From assembly GCF_041321155.1 (NCBI RefSeq), contig NZ_JBGGWB010000001.1, positions 2,119,501-2,183,500 on the forward strand: 64,000 nucleotides of DNA. The letters are read 5' to 3'. A model generated the notes under the pieces. That model worked only from the letters and a program-made list of their open reading frames with translations, was not told the origin of the DNA and did not search any database. This stretch comes from Sphingomonas sp. IW22. GTDB taxonomy: Bacteria > Pseudomonadota > Alphaproteobacteria > Sphingomonadales > Sphingomonadaceae. The stretch's first letter is position 1, and every line of letters begins with the position of its first letter. A program made the position numbers and the translations under genes. Below are positions 18,316 through 25,726 of this stretch, one piece after another.

Positions 18316-19212
18316 TCACGCCGCGCTCAGATAGTCCTGACCGACTTGCAGGCGTTCGACGTCCTGCCGCGGGGGTGCGCCGAACATTCGGCGATATTCG
18401 CGGCTGAACTGAGACGGGCTCTCATAGCCGACCGCAAAGGCCGCCGCCCCCGCGCTTGCGCCTTCCAGTAACATCAGCCGCCGCGCCTCCTGCAGGCGTA
18501 GCTGCTTTTGATACTCAAGCGGCGTCATCCGCGTCACCGCTTTGAAGTGCTCGTACAACGAGGATTCACTCATCCCCGCCGCTGCAGCGACGTCGCGGAT
18601 GCGCAGTTGCTGACGAAAGCGGCTGCGGATCATGGCAATGGCGCGGCTAACCTGGTTCAGGTGACTGTCTGCGGCGGCGAGGCTCCGAAGGGTAGGGCCG
18701 TGCGGGCCGGTCAGCAATCGATACACGATCTCGCGCTCGATTAGCGGTGCGAGCGCAGGAATGGCCTGAGGCTGATCCAGCAGCTTCACCAGTCGGAACG
18801 CGGCGTCGATCAGGTCGGGGTCGCTTGGATAGACGGCAAGCGCGGGATGATCGCCCGCACGATGCGCCTTTCCCTCAGCCACGATCAGGTCGGCTAGCGC
18901 GGAGAGATCCAGGTCGATCTTGCAGCACAGATAGGGCGCCTCAGGTGCCGCTTCGATGATGTGGCCGGTAAGCGGCAGGTCGACCGAGACGATCAGGTAG
19001 CTGGACGCGTCATAGACAAACCTCTGCTCGCCAAGCGTCACCCGCTTGGCACCCTGGGCGATCAGGCAAAGCGAGGCTTCGTAAACCGACGGGATCGGCA
19101 TGGTCGGGCGTTCCACCCGGAAAAGCGAAAGGCAGGGCAGCGCCGTGCTGTACATGCCGGGTCCGTCCGCATGGCGGGTGATGATACTGGCGAGCTGATC
19201 CATGGTAGCCAT
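18316..19212 (-). CDS. AraC-family regulator
   Basis: 298 aa. An N-terminal AraC_N (type I) sensing domain (PSVYEASLCLIAQGAKRVTLG, SYLIVSVDLPLTG) is followed by a C-terminal pair of helix-turn-helix motifs at about 195-290 (IRDVAAAAGMSESSLYEHFK and AFAVGYESPSQFSREYRRMF). It is divergent from an SDR gene with 145 bases between them. This is a common arrangement in which the regulator controls the oxidoreductase; the inducer is not evident. Confidence 0.9.
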   Translation of the reverse strand: MATMDQLASIITRHADGPGMYSTALPCLSLFRVERPTMPIPSVYEASLCLIAQGAKRVTLGEQRFVYDASSYLIVSVDLPLTGHIIEAAPEAPYLCCKIDLDLSALADLIVAEGKAHRAGDHPALAVYPSDPDLIDAAFRLVKLLDQPQAIPALAPLIEREIVYRLLTGPHGPTLRSLAAADSHLNQVSRAIAMIRSRFRQQLRIRDVAAAAGMSESSLYEHFKAVTRMTPLEYQKQLRLQEARRLMLLEGASAGAAAFAVGYESPSQFSREYRRMFGAPPRQDVERLQVGQDYLSAA

Positions 19213-19357
19213 GCGTCATGCCTTTCATCCTGACAAAGATGAAGCAAGCCCGGCCATGCGCCTTTTGCAGGATCGTGCAAAGTCCGCGGATCATCGTTCT
19301 ACCGCCCTTTCGGTCAGGCGCGGCATCTCCGCTTCATCAAAAGAGGAGGAAGTGACC

Positions 19358-20083
19358 ATGACTGTACTGAGCGAAAAGGTCGTACTCGTAACCGGCGCGT
19401 CGAGTGGCATTGGCGAAGCAACGGTGCGCGAACTGGTGGCGGGCGGTGCAACGCTGTTCATCGGCGCCCGGCGCGGCGAGCGACTGCGGGCGCTGGCGGC
19501 CGAAATGGGCGGGGCGGTCGCATGGCAGGAACTGGACGTGACCAGCGGCGACAGCTTCGATGCCTTTGCCAAAGCCGCCGAAGCGCGTTTCGGTCGCATC
19601 GACGCACTGGTCAACAACGCCGGAGTCATGCCGCTTTCGCCGCTGGCTGCGCTGAAGCGCGATGAATGGAAGAAGATGTTCGACGTGAATGTCCACGGCG
19701 TGCTGAACGGCATTGCGGCGGTGCTGCCGCGTTTCGTCGCGCAGCGGTCCGGGCATGTGGTGAACGTCGCTTCGATCGCGGCGCACATGGTGATGCCGAC
19801 AGCTGCGGTCTATTGCGCCAGCAAGTTTGCGGTTTGGGCAATCACCGACGGCCTGCGGCAGGAGCATGACGATATCCGCGCGACCATCGTCTCGCCCGGC
19901 GTGGTCGAGACTGAGCTTGGCAACGACATCACCGATCAGGCTGTCGCAGCGGCGCTCCAGGAGTGGCGAAAAAAGTCGCTGACGCCCGATGCGATTGCCC
20001 GCGCGATCCGCTTCGCGCTCGAACAACCGGAGGGCGTCGATATCAACGAAATCGTCGTCCGCCCGACCGCCGCCGGTATGTAA
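19358..20083 (+). CDS. Short-chain dehydrogenase/reductase
   Basis: 241 aa. Rossmann nucleotide-binding motif TGASSGIG at residues 11-18, the NNAG motif (LVNNAGVMP), the catalytic serine in NVASIAA, and Y-x3-K as YCASK at about 152-156. Start 19358 is set by the Shine-Dalgarno AGAGGAGG. It resembles the YdfG-type NAD(P)-dependent oxidoreductases of broad substrate range. It is probably controlled by the divergent AraC-type regulator. A 16-bp hairpin lies 28 bases beyond the stop. Confidence 0.88.
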   Translation: MTVLSEKVVLVTGASSGIGEATVRELVAGGATLFIGARRGERLRALAAEMGGAVAWQELDVTSGDSFDAFAKAAEARFGRIDALVNNAGVMPLSPLAALKRDEWKKMFDVNVHGVLNGIAAVLPRFVAQRSGHVVNVASIAAHMVMPTAAVYCASKFAVWAITDGLRQEHDDIRATIVSPGVVETELGNDITDQAVAAALQEWRKKSLTPDAIARAIRFALEQPEGVDINEIVVRPTAAGM

Positions 20084-20111
20084 AGACTGGCGGTCGTACG
20101 ACAACGGAGGT

Positions 20112-20149
20112 CGGATCTTTCGGCAGCTTACATGCTGCCGGAAGATCCG
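20112..20149 (+). terminator. Long inverted repeat after the SDR gene
   Basis: Two 16-base arms (20112-20127 and 20134-20149) pair throughout with one T-G wobble around the loop TTACAT. It lies between two convergent genes and no T-run follows. It is probably a bidirectional terminator; a mobile-element end is possible but nothing else supports it. Confidence 0.5.
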
Positions 20150-20314
20150 GCACGATGCTGCTCGCTCTCCTCCCGCCTGGGCGCCGCTCGGAGGTGCCAC
20201 GCATCACGCGGTAGGGCCGATTCGCCTGTCGGTCAGGACTGCCGATGAAAGAGCGGTGAGTTCGAGTTGCGGGCTATTGTCAATCAAGTCTTAGCAGTGA
20301 GTCGTCGTACCCGT

Positions 20315-20896
20315 TCAATTTAGGGTTGCCGGCGGTTGGCAGCGTTCCCTCCGACCAGCCTGACAGGCGGCAACGTCAAGTTCCCAACGGCGGCGCGCCG
20401 CGCGCGACGCTTCAAGCTGGGCTTCATAATCGGCAACAGCCGCGGCGTGCGCTGCCTCCGCTTCCCGATACCGGGCAAGACGGTCGCGTGCCGCTTGCTT
20501 GTCGGCCGAAATCTGATCGAGTTGACGCCGCGCCGCCGCAAGCTGCTCGGCATTGGCGCGACGAAGCCTGGAGGCTTCGATCGCGGCCATCGCGCTGCCA
20601 GCAGCATCGGTGTCGACTCCGGTCGTGGTCTCGCCTGAGGTATCGGGGCCGATCGCGTCCTCATCGATGGCACGGGCCTCGTCGACTGTGGGCAGCACGA
20701 GATCAAGCCCGCCGGAGGTCTCGACTGCCGGTTCGGGCGGCGCAGGCGCCGGGGTCAGGGCAGGCGGCGGCTCTGACTGTGATGGCGGAATGTCGATCGT
20801 TTTGATTTGAGCCGGAACGGGTTGACCTGCCGCAGTTGCTACGGACGTCCCGACAAGAACGACAAAGAGGGCGGTTCGAACTTGGCTCCGGATCAT
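20315..20896 (-). CDS. Exported coiled-coil protein of unknown function
   Basis: 193 aa. Signal peptide (residues 1-23, ending TAAGQ), a proline-rich linker (about 30-58), then a strongly helical Ala/Arg/Gln/Glu-rich segment at about 105-178 that should form a coiled coil. A C-terminal tail has two cysteines (DVAACQAGRRERCQ) that could form a disulfide. No family was recognised. It has no close operon partner; the next gene downstream is the convergent SDR gene. Confidence 0.6.
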   Translation of the reverse strand: MIRSQVRTALFVVLVGTSVATAAGQPVPAQIKTIDIPPSQSEPPPALTPAPAPPEPAVETSGGLDLVLPTVDEARAIDEDAIGPDTSGETTTGVDTDAAGSAMAAIEASRLRRANAEQLAAARRQLDQISADKQAARDRLARYREAEAAHAAAVADYEAQLEASRAARRRWELDVAACQAGRRERCQPPATLN

Positions 20897-21030
20897 CCGG
20901 TCGGGTTAGCGATTGCCGCCTGACGAGGCAATGAACGCTCGCTTTGCCCCCGCCCGATGCATCGCGGATTTCGGGGTTGACGAGAGATCACACCGCCAAT
21001 CGCAAGAACCGCGCACTGGAGCGCAGGATT

Positions 21031-21104
21031 TGGAGGCCCGAGCCGGAATCGAACCGGCGTGCAAGGATTTGCAGTCCTCTGCGTAACCACTCCGCCATCG
21101 GGCC
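21031..21104 (-). tRNA. tRNA-Cys (anticodon GCA)
   Basis: The reverse complement folds as a full cloverleaf: acceptor arm GGCCCGA / TCGGGCC, anticodon loop CTGCAAA with anticodon GCA (21070-21072), and T-arm loop TTCGATT. The discriminator base is U, as expected for cysteine. The CCA end is encoded in the genome (21031-21033). Confidence 0.97.
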
Positions 21105-21156
21105 TCGACGCGGTGAGGTGAGGGCTGATGAAGCGCCGCGCGCCCTCTGTCAACAC

Positions 21157-22332
21157 TCAGCGTTTTCGCGACAGCTCACGCATGGCATCATCGAGGCCGG
21201 AAAGCGTCAACGAATACATGCGTTCGCGCATCGCCTGACGCACCAAGCCGACCGAATGGGTATAACCCCAATGCGCCTCCGCCACGGGATTCAGCCATGC
21301 GGCGGCGGGGTAGGTGTCGGTCAGCCGGCTCAGCCAGGTCAGGCCCGCTTCCTCGTTATAATGTTCGACCGAGCCGCCGGGGTGCGTCAGTTCATAGGGG
21401 CTCATCGCGGCGTCGCCGACCAGGATCAGCTTATAGTCGGGGCCGAATCGGTGAATCACCTCCGCCGTGGGCGTGCGCTCGGTGAAACGGCGATGATTGT
21501 CCTTCCACACGCCCTCATAAACGCAGTTGTGGAAGTAAAAGAATTCCAGGTGCTTGAACTCGGCGGTGGCGGCGGAAAACAGGTTTTCGACCAGGCGGAT
21601 GAACGGGTCCATCGAACCACCAACGTCGAGGAACAGCAGCAGCTTGACCGCATTGTGCCGTTCGGGCCGCATCCGCACGTCCAGCCAGCCCTGTCGCGCG
21701 GTGCCGGCGATCGTTGCGTCGAGATCGAGTTCGTCCGCCGCGCCCTCTCGCGCAAAGCGCCTGAGCCGCCGCAGGGCGACCTTGATGTTGCGGGTGCCGA
21801 GCTCACGATTGCTGTCCAGATTGGCGAATTCGCGCTTGTCCCACACCTTGATCGCCCGCTTGTGCTGGCTGTCGTCGCCGATCCGCACGCCCTCGGGATT
21901 ATAGCCCGAATTGCCATAGGGGCTGGTGCCGCCGGTGCCGATCCATTTGTTGCCGCCCTGATGCCGGCCCTGTTGCTCCTCAAGCCGCTTCTTCAGCGTC
22001 TCCATGATCTCGTCCCAGGAACCGAGCGACTCGATCCGGGCCATTTCCTCTGGCGACAGATATTTTTGGGCGACGGCGCGCAGCCATTCTTCCGGGATGG
22101 CGGCGCGCTCGTCGATGGGCGCATCCAGGCCGCGAAAGACATGGGCGAACACCCGGTCGAACCGGTCGATCAGCGTCTCGTCCTTCACGAAAATCGCGCG
22201 GGCGAGATAGTAGAATTGTTCGGGCGTGCGTTCGATTACTTCGGCGTCGAGCGCTTCGAGCAGGAGCAGGTGCTCCTTCAGGCTGGCCGGGATGCCGGCG
22301 GCACGCAGTGCTTCGACAAAGCCGTGAAACAT
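21157..22332 (-). CDS. VWA-domain protein, CoxE/YeiB-like (MoxR partner)
   Basis: 391 aa. The N-terminal helical part (LRAAGIPASLKEHLLLLEAL, YYLARAIFVKDETLIDRFDR) matches CoxE-like VWA proteins. The C-terminal von Willebrand A domain begins near residue 232, where the metal-adhesion motif reads DVGGSM, with glycine replacing the first serine of the usual DxSxS. Such proteins work with MoxR AAA ATPases in assembling or activating protein complexes. The MoxR gene lies one gene upstream on the same strand, separated by a CHAP amidase gene. The client complex is unknown. Confidence 0.85.
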   Translation of the reverse strand: MFHGFVEALRAAGIPASLKEHLLLLEALDAEVIERTPEQFYYLARAIFVKDETLIDRFDRVFAHVFRGLDAPIDERAAIPEEWLRAVAQKYLSPEEMARIESLGSWDEIMETLKKRLEEQQGRHQGGNKWIGTGGTSPYGNSGYNPEGVRIGDDSQHKRAIKVWDKREFANLDSNRELGTRNIKVALRRLRRFAREGAADELDLDATIAGTARQGWLDVRMRPERHNAVKLLLFLDVGGSMDPFIRLVENLFSAATAEFKHLEFFYFHNCVYEGVWKDNHRRFTERTPTAEVIHRFGPDYKLILVGDAAMSPYELTHPGGSVEHYNEEAGLTWLSRLTDTYPAAAWLNPVAEAHWGYTHSVGLVRQAMRERMYSLTLSGLDDAMRELSRKR

Positions 22333-22380
22333 GGCGATGGTCTGACCGACAGGCGGCGCGGGTGCAAGCGCCGCGCGCGA

Positions 22381-22932
22381 TCAGCGGGCATAGGCGTCGA
22401 TCAGCGACCCAACATAATCGGGCGCGCGGCTGCTGAGTTCGGGCATGGCCGGCGCCTTGCCGGCCGGGGGGTAGATGAAGCCATAGGTGGGGTAGGTGCT
22501 GCCACCCAAGCCCTGATTGTCGCGATACCAGACGCGCACCTGGCTCCAGTCGCCACGCGGCGAAACGTCGAACAGCGTCACATCCTGTTCCGCGCGGCCC
22601 CGCTTGCCGTCGAAACGCGACCAGTTGGCGTGGGTGAGCATCACCACCCGGTCCTCGACAATGTGGCTGACCACCGCGACATGACCGAGCCGGAGCTGGT
22701 CGGTCTTTTCAAAGACCAACACCGATCCGACGCGTGGTGTGCGCCCGCGTTCGTAACGCTGGCGCGCCTGTTCCCACCATGTCCAGGCGTCACCCCAGAT
22801 CTGGATGCCCGATACCGCGCGCGCAAAGGGTACGCACTGACCATTATATTGCTGGATGATGTCCGCCCGCGCCGGTGCCGTCAGGCTGATGGCGCACGTA
22901 ACGGAAAACAGGGTCGACAAGTGGAGACGCAT
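22381..22932 (-). CDS. Exported CHAP-domain peptidase/amidase
   Basis: 183 aa. Signal peptide (1-23, ending PARA), then a CHAP domain with the catalytic cysteine at residue 33 (YNGQCVPFAR) and the histidine at 84 (LGHVAVVSH). A following aromatic segment (HANWSRF) and a DVTLFDVSP strand fit the fold. CHAP enzymes cut peptidoglycan amide bonds or peptide cross-links. It lies between the MoxR and VWA genes on the same strand, with gaps of 48 and 93 bases, so co-transcription is likely. Confidence 0.85.
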   Translation of the reverse strand: MRLHLSTLFSVTCAISLTAPARADIIQQYNGQCVPFARAVSGIQIWGDAWTWWEQARQRYERGRTPRVGSVLVFEKTDQLRLGHVAVVSHIVEDRVVMLTHANWSRFDGKRGRAEQDVTLFDVSPRGDWSQVRVWYRDNQGLGGSTYPTYGFIYPPAGKAPAMPELSSRAPDYVGSLIDAYAR

Positions 22933-23025
22933 TACCCGACAGCCCCTATATCTCGCCGGATCAGCATAGCCGCGTGAAACGTCGCACGGTTGCGAATCGT
23001 CGTCAACCGGTTGGGATCTCGCCCC

Positions 23026-23868
23026 TTAACGCTCGCGCCGCGCCATGAAGGCGAGGCGTTCGAACAGCATCAGGTCGGCTTCGTTCTTGATCAGCGCGCC
23101 GTGAAGCGGCGGGATCGCCGCGCGCGTGTCGCGCGATTGAAGCACGTCCAGCGGCATATCTTCTGCCAGCAGCAGCTTGAGCCAGTCGATCAGCTCGCTG
23201 GTGGAGGGCTTTTTCTTCAGACCCGGCACGTCGCGCACCTCGTAGAATATGTCGAGCGCGCGATTGACCAGGATGCGCTGGATGCCGGGGAAATGGACGT
23301 CGAGGATCGCCTGCATCGTCTCCCGGTCCGGGAAGCGGATATAGTGGAAGAAACAGCGGCGCAGGAATGCGTCGGGCAGTTCCTTTTCATTGTTCGACGT
23401 GATGACGACAATCGGGCGTTCGCGCGCGGCGACCCGCTCCCCGGTTTCGTAGACGTCGAAGCTCATCCGGTCGAGTTCCTGAAGCAGGTCGTTCGGAAAC
23501 TCGATATCGGCCTTGTCGATCTCGTCGATCAGCAGGACAGGCAGAGCCGGGCTGGTAAACGCGTCCCATAATTTGCCGCGCCGGATATAATTGGCGATGT
23601 CGTGCACGCGGGGATCGCCCAGCTGACCGTCGCGCAACCGCGCAACCGCGTCATATTCATAAAGTCCCTGCTGCGCCTTGGTCGTCGATTTGATGTGCCA
23701 TTCGATCAGGGGCGCATCGGCGGCGCGGGCAATCTCATGGGCGAGGACGGTTTTGCCGGTGCCCGGCTCCCCCTTGACGAGCAAGGGGCGGCGCAGGCGG
23801 ACCGCGGCGTTGACGGCGACCTTCAGATCGTCGGTCGCGACATAATCACTGGTGCCTTCGAAACGCAT
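23026..23868 (-). CDS. MoxR-family AAA+ ATPase
   Basis: 280 aa. Walker A GEPGTGKT at residues 33-40, Walker B LLIDEIDKA at about 112-120, sensor 1 within VVITSNNEKELPDAFLRRC, and a C-terminal lid with the KKKPSTSELIDWLKLLL segment typical of the group. Start 23868 is chosen because homologues begin close to RFEGTSDYV; upstream codons in frame give non-conserved sequence. It is expected to pair with the CoxE-like VWA protein encoded at 21157-22332 as a chaperone-like unit. Confidence 0.92.
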   Translation of the reverse strand: MRFEGTSDYVATDDLKVAVNAAVRLRRPLLVKGEPGTGKTVLAHEIARAADAPLIEWHIKSTTKAQQGLYEYDAVARLRDGQLGDPRVHDIANYIRRGKLWDAFTSPALPVLLIDEIDKADIEFPNDLLQELDRMSFDVYETGERVAARERPIVVITSNNEKELPDAFLRRCFFHYIRFPDRETMQAILDVHFPGIQRILVNRALDIFYEVRDVPGLKKKPSTSELIDWLKLLLAEDMPLDVLQSRDTRAAIPPLHGALIKNEADLMLFERLAFMARRER

Positions 23869-23932
23869 CGCTTGCTGCCCCTTCACGGTTGGAACGGGGA
23901 TATGGCCCGACGGTCCGTGCCGCAAGGTCGGG

Positions 23933-24598
23933 TCAGATTTCGTTGCGGGCGCTGGCGCGTGCTTCCAGCAAATTCCACATTCCGCGATGCTGGGCCAATA
24001 GTTGCTGCGCGCCAAAGCGGATCGCCCGTTCGAACGGCGGCTGAGCGGCGAAGGCGTCCAGCACGGCATACACGTCGTCGGGGGAGGGCAAGGCATCCGG
24101 CGGGATCGCCACGCCCAGGCGCGAAGCGGCGCGACTCAGCAGGGCGCGGATCCCGGTCCAGTCCAGTGCCAGCGCCGCAGCCGCGCCGACCGCACACCCA
24201 GCGCGATCGGACTGCATCAGCGTGTTGAGCGCGTGCCGCTGGCTCAAGACCGCAGCCTCGCTCTCCGCTTGACCGGGTGTGCTGGGCAGCGGGCCGACAG
24301 CCGCGACGAGTGCCGTCAGCCATTGGCGTTCGATTGTGAACCCCTCGCTGGCGGTGGTGAGCCAGGGTGCGACGGTTTGCGGCTGGCCATGGGCCAGTGC
24401 CCGCGCGAACAGGTCCGGATGATGACCGTGCAGCATGCCAAGGACGTGCAGCGCATCCGCCACGTCGCGGATCAGCGCGTCAGGGCGCGCGAGCAGTTGT
24501 GCATGGCGGTGCGACAAGGTGCCGTCGTCGTGCAACAGCACAGCAAGCGTCGCTGCCGCGCCGCCGCTGCCGTTTACCCCCACGAACGTCGTCGCCAT
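23933..24598 (-). CDS. Conserved hypothetical protein
   Basis: 221 aa, alanine-rich, no signal peptide and no membrane helix. No known catalytic motif was recognised. The sequence is mostly helical (LIRDVADALHVLGMLHGHHPD, FERAIRFGAQQLLAQHRGMW). A good Shine-Dalgarno (AGGGAAAG) precedes ATG 24598. It sits between the MoxR gene (64 bases downstream) and the PAS-domain gene (94 bases upstream), all leftward, so it may belong to the MoxR unit. Confidence 0.65.
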   Translation of the reverse strand: MATTFVGVNGSGGAAATLAVLLHDDGTLSHRHAQLLARPDALIRDVADALHVLGMLHGHHPDLFARALAHGQPQTVAPWLTTASEGFTIERQWLTALVAAVGPLPSTPGQAESEAAVLSQRHALNTLMQSDRAGCAVGAAAALALDWTGIRALLSRAASRLGVAIPPDALPSPDDVYAVLDAFAAQPPFERAIRFGAQQLLAQHRGMWNLLEARASARNEI

Positions 24599-24692
24599 CA
24601 ACTTTCCCTTGTCCCCGGCACCGAGCAGTGCGCGGCCATAACCCTGATTGTAGGCCAGCAGACGTAAAGAGATGGTTTATCGGTAATTTACG

Positions 24693-25592
24693 TCATTTCG
24701 CTGAAGGCGGCGCGGGGGCCAGCAACGCCGTGACGCACGACACCCCGGCGCCCGCGCGCTCCGGCGCCAGTGCGAGCCGCATCGACCGTTCCCCGCCGCT
24801 GCGACAGTTCAGCGCAACGATCATGCGCCTGGGCGTGCCATCGGCGACGACCGAGTCGATGGCATCGGCCACGGACCGCCGGTTTTCCGAAACCAGTAAT
24901 GTGACGAACCTAACCGATTGCAGGACCGCTTGCTCAATGCCCGCCATCCGTCCCAACGCGGCGCTCGCCGCCTCGACATAACCGCGTGCGGTGACCCGCG
25001 CCCAGGCAAGGTCGTCGAGCATATCGGCGGCCTGGACGATTGCTGCAAAGCGCGCAGTCGCGCTGACCGCGTCATCTTCGCTGGTACAGTCGTCCGCTAT
25101 CAGCGCGGCGCCGCCGTCCATCGGGATCACGGCAAAGCGGTAGCGACGATCACCTACGGCAAGCTCGGTGTTGCGGGTCGCACCGGTCCGGCGCGCACGC
25201 GCCGCCAGGTCGGCCAGGAACCGAGCGGCGGCATCGGGCAGGATTGCGGACAACATCTCGGCACCGGTCGGCCTGCCAAACGCCATGCGGGCGGCCCGGT
25301 TCATCCGCTGAACCCTCGCGTCGCCGTCGATCACGAAAACCGGCTCGGCCATGGTATCAAGCAACAGCGCATCAAGCGTGTCGTTGCCGGTTTGTGGGTT
25401 TGGCGAACAAAGGCGTCGCATGAGTTCGATCGAGGTCAGAACGAGGCTGGGGCGCCCCCGCCGCATGACGAACACCGGCTGCTGGATCGCCCGTTCCTGC
25501 CAAAGGCCGAACTGGCGGACCAGGTCCGACGCAGTGACGCAGGCGTCGGGGCGCAGGGCCAACGGTTCGTCATCGCGCATGGTGAAAGGCAT
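24693..25592 (-). CDS. Phd-antitoxin-like domain fused to a PAS domain
   Basis: 299 aa. Residues 17-62 (VTASDLVRQFGLWQERA, QQPVFVMRRGRPSLVLTS) resemble the DNA-binding half of Phd/YefM antitoxins, including the 'hostile repression by paired GRP' strand typical of that fold. Residues 73-170 form a PAS-like domain (MAEPVFVIDGDARVQRMNRA). The C-terminal part (about 195-290) is a second alpha/beta domain of unclear type. No toxin gene adjoins it, so it is more likely a sensory transcription factor than half of a toxin-antitoxin pair. It is divergent from the pit gene with 134 bases between them. Confidence 0.65.
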   Translation of the reverse strand: MPFTMRDDEPLALRPDACVTASDLVRQFGLWQERAIQQPVFVMRRGRPSLVLTSIELMRRLCSPNPQTGNDTLDALLLDTMAEPVFVIDGDARVQRMNRAARMAFGRPTGAEMLSAILPDAAARFLADLAARARRTGATRNTELAVGDRRYRFAVIPMDGGAALIADDCTSEDDAVSATARFAAIVQAADMLDDLAWARVTARGYVEAASAALGRMAGIEQAVLQSVRFVTLLVSENRRSVADAIDSVVADGTPRRMIVALNCRSGGERSMRLALAPERAGAGVSCVTALLAPAPPSAK

Positions 25593-25686
25593 GATCCTTC
25601 ATCGCCGCTAAGGGAATGGGATCAAACGGGAATGGACCAATTTGCGGACGGTCCCCGAACGGGACATGCGCGAAAGCTCGTCGCGA

Positions 25687-25704
25687 TTGTCATAAATCGG
25701 TCAC
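25687..25704 (+). promoter_or_regulatory. PhoB box upstream of pit
   Basis: TTGTCAT-AAAT-CGGTCAC matches the PhoB consensus CTGTCATAWAWCTGTCAY at 16 of 18 positions, with both seven-base half-sites in the right spacing. It ends only 22 bases before the pit start codon, a position that could fit repression as well as activation. It lies between pit and the divergent Phd/PAS gene. Confidence 0.7.
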
Positions 25705-25726
25705 ATCCTTGCGACAGGGCGCCGAT

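Noticed and set aside
20944..22977. A long plus-strand open frame spanning tRNA-Cys, VWA and CHAP genes
   Set aside because: It runs antisense through three independently supported features, which is not compatible with a real gene.
24693..25592. A toxin-antitoxin module
   Set aside because: Only an antitoxin-like domain is present, fused to PAS, and no adjacent toxin gene was found.
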